Shown here one piece after another: positions 35,834-47,035 of a stretch of 64,000 bases of DNA; position 1 is the stretch's first letter, and each line of letters begins with the position of its first letter. The stretch is from Sabethes cyaneus (taxonomy: Eukaryota; Arthropoda; Insecta; Diptera; Culicidae). Below the pieces are notes generated by a model. The model had not been told where the DNA came from. It saw only the letters and a program-made list of their open reading frames with translations, and did not search any database. Location: NCBI RefSeq assembly GCF_943734655.1, contig NC_071354.1:162275142-162339141 (forward strand). The letters run 5' to 3'. Made by a program: the position numbers and the translations under genes.

Positions 35834-38443
35834 TATTTTTTATATCTCTTTTTTCTTTTTATTACCCATTCCCAAGAATGAGAAATACGAAAGTCATGGT
35901 TGTAATATTAGTATTTACTTAATTCGAAGCAAACGCTAATAAATTCGGTAAATCGGACATAAAAGTTTTACGTGTCTATTAGATTAGTCAGTAGGTAAAC
36001 GGTAGCATTAAAAGAAAAAGAAATTGTTTTTCCATGCTTATAGATTTTACTAGAATGGGGCATTAGCCCAAGTCTCTGCTATCAAGTTATGATTTAATTT
36101 GTTCAACTATAAGGCGAAAATTATATTTTAAAGTAGTAGTTTTGAAGTTAGTAAAGTTAGTAATCTTAGCTTTTGGCTTTGATGTTGAAATTTTTGCCAG
36201 AACAACATTCGTATGTTTTAAGTTATGTCCCTATAGTATTTGAAAGAACAATGGAACTATTAAGATTAATTATGAAATGCTGCATTAATTAGTTCCAAAC
36301 ACTAGCATTTTTTTAAATTAGAATATAAATTAAAATCTTATCTTTCTAGGAATATTTCCTCACTTTGAAAACACCCAAACATACGAATTTAATACGACTT
36401 TAAATCCGCCAAATCCTACAGAACTCGGGCAACGCTAGCAGTGGTAGTTCACAGTTTGTTCTCCGGGCTGCCCATTGAGCGCATTTGAATAAAATGATAA
36501 TATCCGAGGGCAGAGGAAACAGTTCGTTGGTACAACAAACTTGCGAGATGTCTGTATTGCAATATCGTTTGAACGTGTAAACCTGCAAGCACACAAATGA
36601 ATATTAAGATGAGAAACGAGCAATAATGGGCAGCTCGAATGATCACATTAGCCATTACCGTTGTTGTTTACATTACCACATTTCTCACCACTGACTGCTG
36701 ACTGGTGCCGCGACCAGTCCGGCGAACTGACTTTACTCTCTAATGAACAGCAGCCTGACAGGAGGAAAATTAGCCGACCGCGACGCGATAGCCGGTCAGT
36801 TGGCAAACCGACCCGCCCGCGGTGGCTATTTAACATAAATCTGCGAATTCTCGAAGCGCGGTTCTTTTTCACGTTCCGTGTATTTAATGCAGAGCATACT
36901 TAATGTGGCCCAGGAGCTTTATCCATCGCACACCATAAGTGGTATGCGGAGGAAATTTGACTTTGAAAGACGCCATCATACAATTCATTTGTAACTTTCA
37001 ATAAGGAGATGATCTTCGATTTTATAGTCATACACTTAAAAGAAAACTAATTGAGTTGAACCATCATAAAAACTAGACAACGCAGTATTATGAAACTTAT
37101 TCGACAACGATAAAATTCTAATTTATATAACAAGACGCTATGAAAAGGTTTCGGATTACATCCTGTTTGTTATTTGAGTTTCCGTCATGCTGCTTTGGGC
37201 AGCTTGCCAGGGTGGCAAACACAATTTGCCGGTATGCAAATGTTTTTTTTTATTGTAATGTGCTCTCTGGCTACTTAAAAGTGTGCATCCTAATAGAAAA
37301 TATAAGCAAAGGTTGCGATTTATCTCCGCTTCGTTGACCACATTACAATCTCTAATGGCCGCAGGCAGCTATTACGCGATAACGTTGGTTGGCGATCATT
37401 GAAAGCGATGATTGAAAGAAAAACTCGATTTACCGGACATTTATTAAGCACCCCTTAATTAAAGGGTCCATTACGCATCGGTACGCTATGTCACAGCTGG
37501 CTGACCCAGGGATGCCAATAGTAGACATTAGCATTTCGAAATGTCAGGGCTCATTTTAAATTTTAAACAAAAAATACCTAAGCAGCTGCATTTACATTTG
37601 CAAAGCTAAATAAGTTATTAAAATTATAGATTTCAGATAATAGGTAATCAATTTTGCGGTTGTCGTCCTTAACGGCAGCACTTTTCACAGTGACTTATCC
37701 GCTTGCGGTTGAGCTTTCATCATATTCACACATGTCCGTATGTCCGTTTGGGAACGAATGCATACTGTAAAGGTGTGAGATAGATTCCGCCATAACTCAA
37801 CCGCTGCTCGCGGAATCCCTGAACGACCTTGACAGCGATTGGTTAATTACCATATACAAATGTTGCGTTAAAGTATATGACCGTAAACTGCAAATGCCTG
37901 GACGAGAGGTACGGTTGCAAATTGAATTAGAATAACAACGTCAAGGAATAATTACGACATACCTAATAAAAATAATTATTCTGTCCATTACTCTTATACC
38001 AAACTCTTATATGGTTGTTAGAATGAATAATTTTTTATAACGGTAAATTTTTACATTCTACAGAAGGGACGGTAAAAGAAAGCAATGAAATAAAGATGTT
38101 GATAATAACCAAACAGAACGGAACAAGGCGTGAATAGGAAAGTGCGGAAAAGTTGGTAAAGGAGGGCAATTGAAACAATGCTTAAGAAGTTGTATAGTAT
38201 TTCTCCTAGCCCATGTGGATCGCAGATATTGGAATTCATGAAGAAACTAAAAAAATTTGAAAAATTCCTTCTACCTAATTCTATTATGTTTTAGAATACT
38301 ACTACTCGTTTTTTACCAATTTGCCTGTACAAATGACAGATCTAATGATTTCATGAAACTATTCCTATAACTATAGTAAACTCCGTTTTTATCGACATGG
38401 AATCGGCACAAAATGTTTCGGTAGAATAAAAATTCCATAACTG
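35834..38443. other. No gene seen
   Basis: AT-rich spacer. The segment 36650-36870 is markedly GC-richer with a CTATTTAA element, which might be a promoter or enhancer. A line of repeat-like text near 37730-37850 (CCGCCATAACTCAACCGC, CCTTGACAGCGATTGG) resembles the degenerate units of 24-25 kb in style. No coding sequence is supported. Confidence 0.4.
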
Positions 38444-38618
38444 TATAAGTAACAGTTAGAGGCTGTTGGAGTCAATAGGATCGTAGCAATTGGCCCTGCA
38501 ATTGTCCTGCACTCTAACAGCTGGCTGCGAAGTCTGTCGTTTAAAAACAGAAGGTCAAGTTTCGATAACGGAATGTAGCACCTAGGCTTTGCCTTTGCTT
38601 TGCTTTATAAGTAACAGT
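38444..38618 (+). repeat. 5'-truncated SINE with 13-bp target duplication
   Basis: The SINE body occupies 38457-38605: AATAGGATCGTAGCAATTGG, then AACAGCTGGCTGCGAAGTCTG, ending CACCTAGGCTTTG plus CTTTGC repeats. It is flanked by TATAAGTAACAGT at 38444-38456 and 38606-38618. The tRNA-like head is absent, so reverse transcription stopped early. This is the same family as the copies at 40.85, 45.7, 57.6 and 62.0 kb. Confidence 0.95.
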
Positions 38619-38739
38619 ATTTTTTCCATTTTTTTTCTTTCTTCAAGCAGTATGGAACCGGGCTGATTTGTACTGTATCAAGAATTTCTCTGAACTGTAG
38701 GATAACCAACGTATTTTGAACCCCATCAGCAGCTGTACA

Positions 38740-39365
38740 TAATTTAGGCACTTACAGCAAAATCAAATGGAAGTGTCCAAAATCTATACAGCTTGGGGTC
38801 CAAAATACGTTCGTTACCCAACTCGGTTCTGAGCCACTCGTCATCAATTCGTTCAGCATCTCGATACACGCAAGTTGGCTTCAAACTAGTTGAGCCATCT
38901 AGCATATTGGGCCCCTCTTTTGTTGGTGCTAGTAAGGTTCTTAAAGAGAGCATATTTCACTGCACAGTCGTCCGACATCCTTGCGTCGTGGTCGGCCAAC
39001 CGTAGGCTTCCCGACTTGCGCCAAGAGCACGATGGAAATCTCTATAAGTAGCCGATCGTGGTTCATACGCCTCCACCTCTCTCCGTTTTCCATCTGTACT
39101 CCGCCAAAAATTGCCCCTTAACACCTTTCGTTAGGATAGGATAAAAATAGGAGAAAAGAGTAGACCCGACTTCCAGTTTGAACGCACCATTGAAACTCCG
39201 GGGTCGGCGGGACTAGAGATCCCAAATATATAAACTCGTCTATATTTATAAATTTTCTGGAGTCTCTTCCTATCATCTATTTTGGTTTTCAACGCATTGA
39301 TTTGTAACCCAATCCTCCTAGTCTTCTTTTATAGTCTGGTGTAGATTGCTTCCGCCTGTTCGCGT
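38740..39365 (-). pseudogene. RTE-like LINE, 3' part (minus)
   Basis: The minus strand reads AEAIYTRL, RRIGLQINALKTK (reverse transcriptase end) and further down DDCAVKYALFKNLTS and GAQYARWLN. These match EAIYARLKTEARRIG, DDCEAKPVLFKNLTS and EAQRARWLDQVEADLHVSRR of the + copy at 42.3-43.1 kb. It lies head-to-head with that copy. Several stops make it non-functional. Confidence 0.82.
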
Positions 39366-40821
39366 TGGTGATTGGCTGGATAATGCGAATACAGACCCCC
39401 GAATACAGAGTGGTCCTTAGCGTCTTACAGAGCAACTCCTATCTCTACCTCCTTGTGGCACCAGCCGGAATACGAACAAAATTAGCGGAGTTCTTATAAC
39501 CAACCCCGGTAAAAACTAAGGTCTTGTACCAACAGAGAAGGAGGCACAGTGCTGTCTCGGCACTATAAGATGGCAACCCCATTCCGAGACAAGACAGCGT
39601 GTATTATTGATACCAATCTACACCCAACACACTAAAATCAATCAGGGGAATTCTGCTCGGAATGTATGCTATGGACAAAGGTGACGAAATAAGTACATGG
39701 AGTAGAAATTTGAAAGCTGGAACTGCAGATCGCTAAATTTCGTGGGAGGCAACAGGGTGCTGTCGATCAGTTAGAATCCCAAAAGGTAAGCATCGTGGCA
39801 CTGCGGGAGATCTGTCACAAAGGCAAGATGTTGTGAAGTTTTACCAGAGGCAAGAAGTTGTGGAGTTTAGGCGGAGTTTCGGACGCACGAGCTAGGAACG
39901 GGTTTCGTAGTGATAGGTAAAATACAGGATCGCCTAATTGATCGGAAAGCGATCAATGAGAGGATGTGCATGTTGAGGATAAAATGCCGTTTCTTCAATT
40001 ACAACATCATAAACGTGCATTGTCCGTATGACGGTAGACCTGACGACTAGAAGAAAGCGTTCTATGCGCAGTTGGAGGCAACGTACGACAGCTGCTCACC
40101 ATGTGACATCGAGATTATCATCGGGGATATGAATGCCCAGGTCGGCAGGGAAGCAATGTCCAGTCCGGTAATCGGGTCGGGCCCCAGAGCCTGCACAACG
40201 ACGCAAACGAAAACGGCCAGCGATGCATCAAATTTGCAACTTTGCGAGTCTCAGTGATCAGAGGCACTTCTTTCCCAGCAAAGATATCCACAAACCAACC
40301 AAATCGAACCAAATCGACCATATTCTCATCGAGGGCCGGTTATTCTCGAACATCACCAACGTGCGTTCCCTTCAGGGTGAGGATATCGACTCGAGCCATT
40401 ACCTAGTAGCAGTACATGTGCGTACAAAACTATCAACGATTTACACCCCGCAACAAAGCCGCCCTCCTCGGTTAATCTTTCGACAATTAGACAACGTTAG
40501 AAAACGGACGGAGTATGATACAATCGGCCGTTAATGAGGCCGCAACTGCGGTGCTAGGTGAGGATGCGCATGAAATGATTGGTTTGACGGAGAATACCAA
40601 CAAGCGATGAAGAAGAAAAAAAGAGCTATCTGAGAGCTATAAACTATCTAAGCATATCCACGTGGGTGAATTTGGCCAAGTATCGACGTGGGCGGAATGA
40701 GTTGACCACGATCTTGAGGAGATAGGATTACGCTTTGTAGGAGTATTTGCAAAAGACAATAGCGTGCCGGCTCCCGATTCTCGTAGAGATCCGACGAGAA
40801 ACCGGTCAGCTGAAGAATAAC

Positions 40822-41675
40822 CAGGGAATCAAAATATCATTCTTCATGTCCCAGTTGGCTTCGAGGTATAACGCTGGTCTAATAAGCCAGTCGTCGTATG
40901 TTCGAATCTCGACTGGGAGAGAGTGTTAGAGTCAATGGGATCGTAGCAACTGGCCCTGCAAATGTTCTGCACTCTAACAGCTGGCTGCGAAGTCTGTCGT
41001 ATAAAAACAGAAAGTCAAGTTTCGATAACGGAATGTAGCACCTAGGCTTTGCTTTGCATACGCAGAAATTACCGACAAAAACGAAGAGCGATAAACTAGT
41101 TATTCAATGCCTATAGAACAAACATACGTAGCAACCTAAATGTATCACGATAACAAAATATTAGGATAAATGAATGTCCCATCACACCAGCAAGCCGGAC
41201 AACTTTCAATGAGAATATATTTTGATACAAACTCGCTTGGAGATACAGATATTCAATAAAATATGTCTTTGTCGCCAGTCGGCTGATTAAAGATAATACT
41301 TTATCAGTAACTTGAACAAAAGGGACAAACAAAAACCTTAAGAAAAAGACCAGCTTGTTTGACCTAAAGTCTGGTGTACAAAAGTTACCAACGTTACCGT
41401 GGTAACTACCAAATACTACCGCTGCCGACACAGTGTAACATGATTAGGATTACTTTTGTTGCGTACGATACGTATTGCATACTGCACTGTGTCTTTTTCG
41501 CAGGCAACAGCATAGTTGTCATGAAACATCTGTATCCACGATAAACAGCTACGATAACTTGTATTTGTCCTAACTTCCATGCAATAGTGACAAACTTTTA
41601 TCATAACTTGTCGCAACATTTTGAAGCAGGGACAATATCTTTGTCTCTTGTGCGTTCGTGATTTTTGATTCCCTG
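40822..41675. mobile_element. 854-bp non-autonomous hAT-type element with 8-bp target duplication
   Basis: The insertion interrupts the LINE exactly between two halves of the LKNN...KDRL coding stretch. It starts CAGGGAATCAAAATATCA and ends TGATTTTTGATTCCCTG, terminal inverted repeats of about 17 bp, and is flanked by AGAATAAC at 40814-40821 and 41676-41683. CAGGG ends with an 8-bp duplication are typical of hAT transposons. No transposase frame is present, so it would need a helper. Its left part hosts a SINE (40849-41060). The nesting order is therefore LINE first, hAT second, SINE either riding along or third. Confidence 0.92.
40849..41060 (+). repeat. Full-length tRNA-headed SINE inside the hAT element
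   Basis: The head contains CCCAGTTGGCTTCGAGGTAT (A-box side) and TATGTTCGAATCTCGACTGG (B box). Body and tail match the family: GGCTGCGAAGTCTGTCG, TTTCGATAACGGAATGTAGC, ACCTAGGCTTTGCTTTGC. RNA polymerase III promoter boxes look intact. A target duplication was not resolved. Confidence 0.9.
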
Positions 41676-43204
41676 AGAATAACAGAGCCGCCGGAAAAGA
41701 CCGGCTCTCGGCAGAACTCTACAAAAATGCCCAAGAACCGCTAGCAGCCGCATGTCACTGAAAAATTTCAAGAATTTGGGAGGAGGAGAAACTATCGGAG
41801 GAGTGGAAGGAAGATGTGGTTTGTCCCATCTACGAAAAGGGTGATCGGCTAGATTACTGTAGTTACCGCGGCATTACGCTGGTCAACGCCGCCTGCTCTC
41901 CCAGATATTGTTACATCGTCTATCCCCAATAGCAAAAGACATCGTATGGCAGTATCAGGAAGGCTTTATGGGGGCTCGTGCTGGTACGGATTAAATGTTT
42001 GCTCTCCGACAAATCTTCCAGAAATGTCGGGAGTACAATGTGCCTATACTGCATATTTTCGTGGATTTCAGAGCAGCATATGATATAGTTGAACGCGAAC
42101 AGCTATGGCAGATAATGTACGAGTACGGTTTTCCGGAATATCTGACGTGGCTGTTCAAAGCTACTTTGGAGCGAGTGATGTGCTACGTGCGCATTTTGGG
42201 GATACTCTCGAGGGCTTTCGAATCGCGCATTGTGACAAGGGGATGGATTGTACTGTATGTTATTCAGTATCGCTATTGAAGATGTGATCCGGCGAGCGGG
42301 CACCGAAACGAGAGGAATAAGCTTCAGCAAGAGTAGCCAACTCCTAACCTTCGCAAACGAACCCATCATTACTAGAAACCTTGGCATAGCGGAGGCAATA
42401 TACGCCAGACTAAAAACGGAGGCTAGGAGGATTGGGTACAAATCAATGCTTCGAAAATCAAATATATGTTAGAAAGATGCTCCAGAGAAAGCAACGTTTG
42501 CCTCCTACGGACAGTGACTATTGACAGCGTTGTACTAGAAATGGTTGATGAGTTCGTATATTTGAGATCTTTGGGCATTGCCGACAATAATACGAGTAAG
42601 GAGATTCAACGACGCATTTAAGCTGAAAGTCGAGCCTACTTTACCCTCCGCAAGACGCTTCGATCAAGAAGCCGCCGCACAAAGCTGACGATGTCCAAAA
42701 TTCGAAACAGACCAATAGTCCTCTACGGACTTGAGACAGTAACTTTGCTTACGAAAGACATACGTGCACTTGCCGTATTTGAACGAAAGGTGTTGCGGAC
42801 TATTTTTGGCGGAGTACAAACCGATAGCGGAGAGTGGCGTTGGGGTATGAACAACTAGTTGCAGGCACTACATGGAGAGATTCCCATCGTACACCTGACG
42901 AAAGTTGGGAGACTACGTTAGGCCGGCCGCGTCGCAAGGATCCCTGACGACTGTGAAGCGAAACCCGTTCTCTTCAAGAACCTCACCAGCGCCAGGAATA
43001 GAGAGGCCCAACGTGCTAGATGGCTCGACCAGGTTGAAGCAGACTTGCATGTGTCGAGACGCGCAACGAATTGGCGTAGTAGTAGCCCAGGACCGAGTAC
43101 AAATACAATGGAGAAGAATTCTTGATTCGGCCAGAGCCACCCGGGTCTCGGCTTGTAGAAGCAGATTGCCTCTGCCGTCCCAAGGTTTCTAAAAATGAAT
43201 TCGC

Positions 43205-43590
43205 AGAGGAAGACTAGGAGTTGGCTACTCCTAGTATAACATGCACTACAGTTCGTCCACTTAGAGCAATCATCTGTGTAATTCGTGGGATTCGAGAGTG
43301 CCTCCGAAAAACGCTCTTATCACATCACTCACTCCAGGGTAGCTTTAAATAGCCGCGTCAATTTGTCCGAGAAACCGATCCCATGCATTAGTAGTTATAA
43401 CGAAAATCAGCGTAAAGCGCGTTGTACTCCCAACATTTCAGGAGGATTTGATGGAGTGTGAAAATTTGATCGGTAGTAGCACGGACCCCCAAAAAACCCA
43501 CTTGATACTGTCCTACAAAATCTCTTGCTATTAAGGATAAACGGTGTAGGCGGTGTAAATCACCGCAATGCCGCGATAATTATTATGGTA
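43205..43590 (-). pseudogene. RTE-like LINE reverse transcriptase fragment (minus)
   Basis: The minus strand reads NYRGIAVIYTAYTVYP and later a DIRA/FGGTLES-like end. This corresponds to the YRGITLVNAA...FGDTLE part of the family. It lies tail-to-tail directly after the + copy and is full of stops. The boundary at about 43200 is a junction between two insertions. Confidence 0.75.
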
Positions 43591-43609
43591 TATAGGGTTT
43601 ATTTCTGAT

Positions 43610-44255
43610 TCCCGTCGTAGTAAGGAAAGCCACTCTAATTTTCTTCATTTCTTAGGTGGATTTAATGAATACTCCAAAAGTTCAGCTGAGGATTTGACTC
43701 AAACACACTTAGCTTCCGATGCATGCCCTTTGAATTCACTAATTAGCAATTATTAAAGCATTTTATTCAAATTATGCAACGGACTTTATATTTTAAATTC
43801 GTCGTACCGTTTTAAAATCCGTCCATCAAAAAATTACAATAATTTTTACGAAGCTAGCACGCAAGTATTTGTGTAGGACGGCATGACAAAAGTTATTCTG
43901 CAAAATTTCCGCAGGTCATGCAAGTTTTCCCGGCTGCAGAATAGCGACAATGCGTTGCGTGAGTCATTTTTATTTTATTAATGACGGAAATTGAAACGAT
44001 TAGTCGACATTTTCTTCTTCATCGCACGAAAAAACGTTGGAAATTTGGCTGCTAGGAATTCTTTAATGAAAAATGGCATTTAAATAAGTCTCAGCTCACT
44101 TTGATTGATCGCGTGCGATACTCAACAACTAAAATATTATGGAATAACTAATTTTGCATTGTGTGTCGTAAAAATTGCTGATATTTTTAATAATTTGTGT
44201 TGGATTGGACGGGAATAGGCAATTACGACGAAGCAGCAACATACCCTAGTAAATA
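43610..44255 (+). repeat. Dispersed repeat block A, left copy
   Basis: This 650-bp non-coding block recurs in reverse orientation at 54705-55368. Shared landmarks in order: CCCGTCGTAGTAAG, GTCGTACCGTTTTAAAATCC, TTTGTGTAGGACGGCATGA, GCTGATATTTTTAATAATTT, CGACGAAGCAGCAACATACC. No inverted ends, coding region or known element name can be assigned. Confidence 0.85.
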
Positions 44256-44712
44256 AAGGGCGATCGGCTTGCTTTTTGTAGACACAGCCACGCCTCCCAT
44301 CCACTCTTCCGGTAGTATCTATTTCACTCAAATCCTTAAACTTAATCCTCGTGGATTGCTAGTTGCTAGTGATTCCTTACTAGTTTTGTAGAATTTTGCC
44401 GAGAGTCAGTTATTTTCGGCGGTTCAATGACATTACTTGTCTAGGGATTATGAAGTTTTCTAACAACTCAAGCACTCACACTACCGGCCATGAAATATAC
44501 GAATATTCAGGTTTTTACGAGCCATAATGCCCACACATTCCTAGTAAACCTGGGGAACAACCTACTTGGATATAACAACTATGAACAACCAGCCAAATTT
44601 GATTCGAAACATTTGACTTGAATCCAAGAAACAAAATCAAAGGAAACTTAGTAGGAACATGAGATGTATTACTGCAATGTCAAATATTACGAACATGGAT
44701 TAAACCATCCGC

Positions 44713-44860
44713 CATTATGGCTCGTAAAAAACTGTATAATATTTATTCGCGCCATTTATGTTTGACGGCTTCATTTGTCCCATTTCCAACCACAATCACC
44801 AAAAACACCAGCACGAACATCGCTGGAAAAACTTTATCCAGCTTTTTACGAGCCATAATG
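44713..44860. mobile_element. 148-bp MITE with 18-bp inverted ends
   Basis: CATTATGGCTCGTAAAAA at 44713-44730 and the exact reverse complement at 44843-44860. A further right-type end, TTTTTACGAGCCATAATG, stands alone at 44512-44529, implying a second, overlapping or partial copy. The interior is non-coding. No target duplication was recognised. Confidence 0.85.
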
Positions 44861-44929
44861 ACGTACGGCATAATCCGTATTCGTGATATTTGAACAGTGT
44901 TTTCAACATTTCAGTAATACTAAGATCAG

Positions 44930-45260
44930 GAACTGACAACCACACAACCCCACACCTCCTAGCTTGGCTACTCAATTCTAGATAGAATTAACAAAAGGGC
45001 GAATATCGCGAATGTAAACAAAACGAGTGAGAGTTATATTTTGCTGGACCAGCATAGGAAAATCAAGTCTCACTCGGTTTGTTTACGCCTGCGACATTCG
45101 CCCTTTTGTTAAATCTATCTTCAATGATACAAATTGAAGTATTTCTAGGTATGGCCACCTGGAGGCGCTAGGTAAAGACTTGGGATGGCTAGAGCTATGT
45201 TGGGCGCTTCTTTCTAGTTATCTTCCTTATTTCATACCCAACCACGTTTTTCTTTTTGTT
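44930..45260 (+). repeat. Dispersed repeat block B, left copy, with MITE inside
   Basis: Matches 51790-52000 in reverse: CACCTCCTAGCTTGGCTACT, GTATGGCCAC(C/G)TGGAGGCGC, CTTGGGAT(G/A)GCTAGAGCTAT, ATTTCATACCCAA. The left copy is interrupted by a 144-bp MITE that is absent from the right copy. Confidence 0.85.
44977..45120. mobile_element. 144-bp MITE with 50-bp inverted ends, TCAAT target duplication
   Basis: The arms begin TCTAGATAGAATTAACAAAA (left) and AGATAGATTTAACAAAAGGG (right, reverse strand). They continue through GGGCGAAT, GTAAACAAA and CGAGTGAGA. TCAAT occurs at 44972-44976 and 45121-45125. Block B's other copy (51.93 kb) shows the empty site CTACTCAATAGAGC, which confirms the insertion. 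TTAA motifs at 44988-44991 and 45109-45112 lie inside the arms and are not the duplication. Confidence 0.88.
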
Positions 45261-45718
45261 TTCGAACATATCTGCATTATTTCTTTCTTACGCATATATG
45301 CATATTCTACTCCCAATTAATTACAGAAACGGGTCATTGTGCTACATTTACTGGAAATAGACGTCATAGACGAAATATATTATTTATTCATTGGGAAAGA
45401 TCTACAAACCAGTATGTAGAACACCAGATCAACGGGTTATTAATCTTTCATCCAATTTTAAATATACCACCTAATCTAAATATTCCCGTAGTCTGGGCGG
45501 GTTTCGAAAATGCATAATCTGATATAGTTCTTTGAACTCATGAATAATGTCTGAGTCAGTTTTGAACCGGTTTAGTGAATTGGGTCATCGTGATAAAAGT
45601 GCGAAGAATAGTTTTCGCATCCCATTTATTGGCCATTTGTCTGCACTGAACCAGATTGAATAGGAAATCAAGATCAAAAGAGCATATAAATAAAGATTAA
45701 ATGAATTTCAATGGGAAT
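45261..45718. other. No gene seen
   Basis: AT-rich spacer. Confidence 0.45.
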
Positions 45719-45801
45719 AATGTACATAACGAAGTCTGTCGTTTAAAAAAACAGAAGTTTCGATAACGGAATGCAGCACCTAGGTTTTTAATATACATAA
45801 C
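45719..45801 (+). repeat. Very short 5'-truncated SINE with target duplication
   Basis: Only the last 59 bases of the SINE remain (45731-45789: GAAGTCTGTCG to CACCTAGGTTTTT). They are bounded by AATGTACATAAC and AATATACATAAC, a 12-bp duplication with one mismatch. Such extreme truncation shows that the 3' end alone suffices for priming. Confidence 0.88.
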
Positions 45802-47035
45802 TAGCAAGAATTATCAGCTAAATTTATTGAAGAAGCCAAATTGTAATGTTATCTCTAAATGTTAACTGTCAGTTGAGTAAAAGTGTTAAGCAAAATATGT
45901 TCTATTTTGTTCCAACTTTATTTCTCAAGAACTTTTGATGTCGTCCATTGATTAGTATAGTCAAAAATATTTCAGTCGGTTTAAATCAGCTCAAAACTAT
46001 CGCACTATCGCATGACCATTCGATTGGCTGTTCCGATCGCGTCATGTCACCCACCAGACGTGCTAATAGCGACGGAAGGTCAAACGATCGCCTATTTTTA
46101 AGTTATACAAACATCAAACAAACTGTTGCCAACTTCATCAAGAAGGTGCGCGTCTGTCGTTTATTTTTTCGTGTGAGCAATAGTGTATCTTATCAAGCCT
46201 GAAAAATGTTCATTCGCAGTGCATAAATCACTGCCGCATTGGGGAAGATGGGGATGAATCGCTAAACGACAAATATTTCTAAAAGTTGACAAGACAATTT
46301 AAAACAGGTTTAGATCCTATCTAATGTATCTAACCGCAGAGGTCGAAGTTCAAGGAGGAGCTATAGCATTGTATTGATTCAAACAAGACTTCCTGCTTCT
46401 GTAGAATTTGGTAATAATTTTAACTGCTAGAATTATAAATGAAAAATATTATAATAATATAGTAATAAACAAGAATACGTTACCTTGCTATGATATATTC
46501 ATAATATAATCATTTTCATGGCCAATAACCAGTAGCAGAAATTGTGAAAAACTTTTGAACTGTCAATTACAAGTTGTTATCCGAGTGCGCAGGATTACGC
46601 ACTGCTACGACTACGTATACATATTTTTTCGAGAAAGATATTTACTCTTTTATATAGTTTTCTGTACCCCTTTGATATGCTAACACATGTACTTCATTGG
46701 ATGAAACCTGTTCTACTATTCTGGTTCTATCTTAATTTACTGCATAAAATACTAATCATTTGTAATTCAAATGAAGATTAGGCTGTTATAACTTTCCGTC
46801 AGAGACGGTTATGGTAGACCGTAGAAGTTTCTGGACAACATGGAGTTTTCATGACATAATATTCCTGTTTTAATCCACTACTCTGCCAGATGAGAAAGGC
46901 AGTCAACACTGTATAGAAGTTACGCAACACTTATATTTTTTTTTTTTGATATTTTATAAAAACACCTTTTATTTTTTACCGCTTTAAAGAAAGAGGAAGA
47001 GGAACTTACATTTGTGTCTTCTTTGTTCATTTCAG
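45802..47035 (+). promoter_or_regulatory. Upstream region of the Thr-rich gene (first exon and promoter not located)
   Basis: The gene at 47036 needs an upstream exon with its start codon. The interval contains GC-richer sequence at 45970-46260 and several ATGs, but no combination of TATA, initiator and strong splice donor stands out. One possible minimal exon end is ATG at 46809-46811 followed by GTAGAC, which would place Met directly before the signal peptide, but this donor is weak. A long T run at 46929-46947 and the tract TTGTGTCTTCTTTGTTCATT lead to the acceptor at 47035. Confidence 0.3.

Larger units (their letters stand above)
39480..43190 (+). pseudogene. Nearly full-length RTE-like LINE, split by a hAT-type insertion
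   Basis: A + strand non-LTR retrotransposon with parts in correct order: 5' leader (39480-39700); endonuclease with IIIGDMNAQVG at about 40110 and a QIDHILIEGR region at about 40310; LKNN before the insertion at about 40818; and, after the insertion, KDRLSAELYKNAQEP, SEEWKEDVVCPIYEKGDRL, YRGITLVNAA, and HIFVDFRAAYDIVEREQLW at about 42060. The catalytic box reads FANE instead of FADD at about 42355. KVLRTIFGGVQTDSGEWRW and QRARWLDQVEADLHVSRR lead to the 3' end near 43190. Stops and frameshifts are scattered, so it is inactive. Only the segment 40822-41675 is foreign. Confidence 0.88.

Noticed and set aside
44988..45112. piggyBac-type MITE because of TTAA on both sides
   Set aside because: The inverted arms extend beyond the TTAA motifs to AGATAGA, and the paralogous empty site supports TCAAT as the duplication.
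47012..47035. Start of the Thr-rich protein at 47012
   Set aside because: No ATG is there (TTG), and the stretch is a pyrimidine-rich splice acceptor ending in TTTCAG; the true start must lie in an upstream exon.
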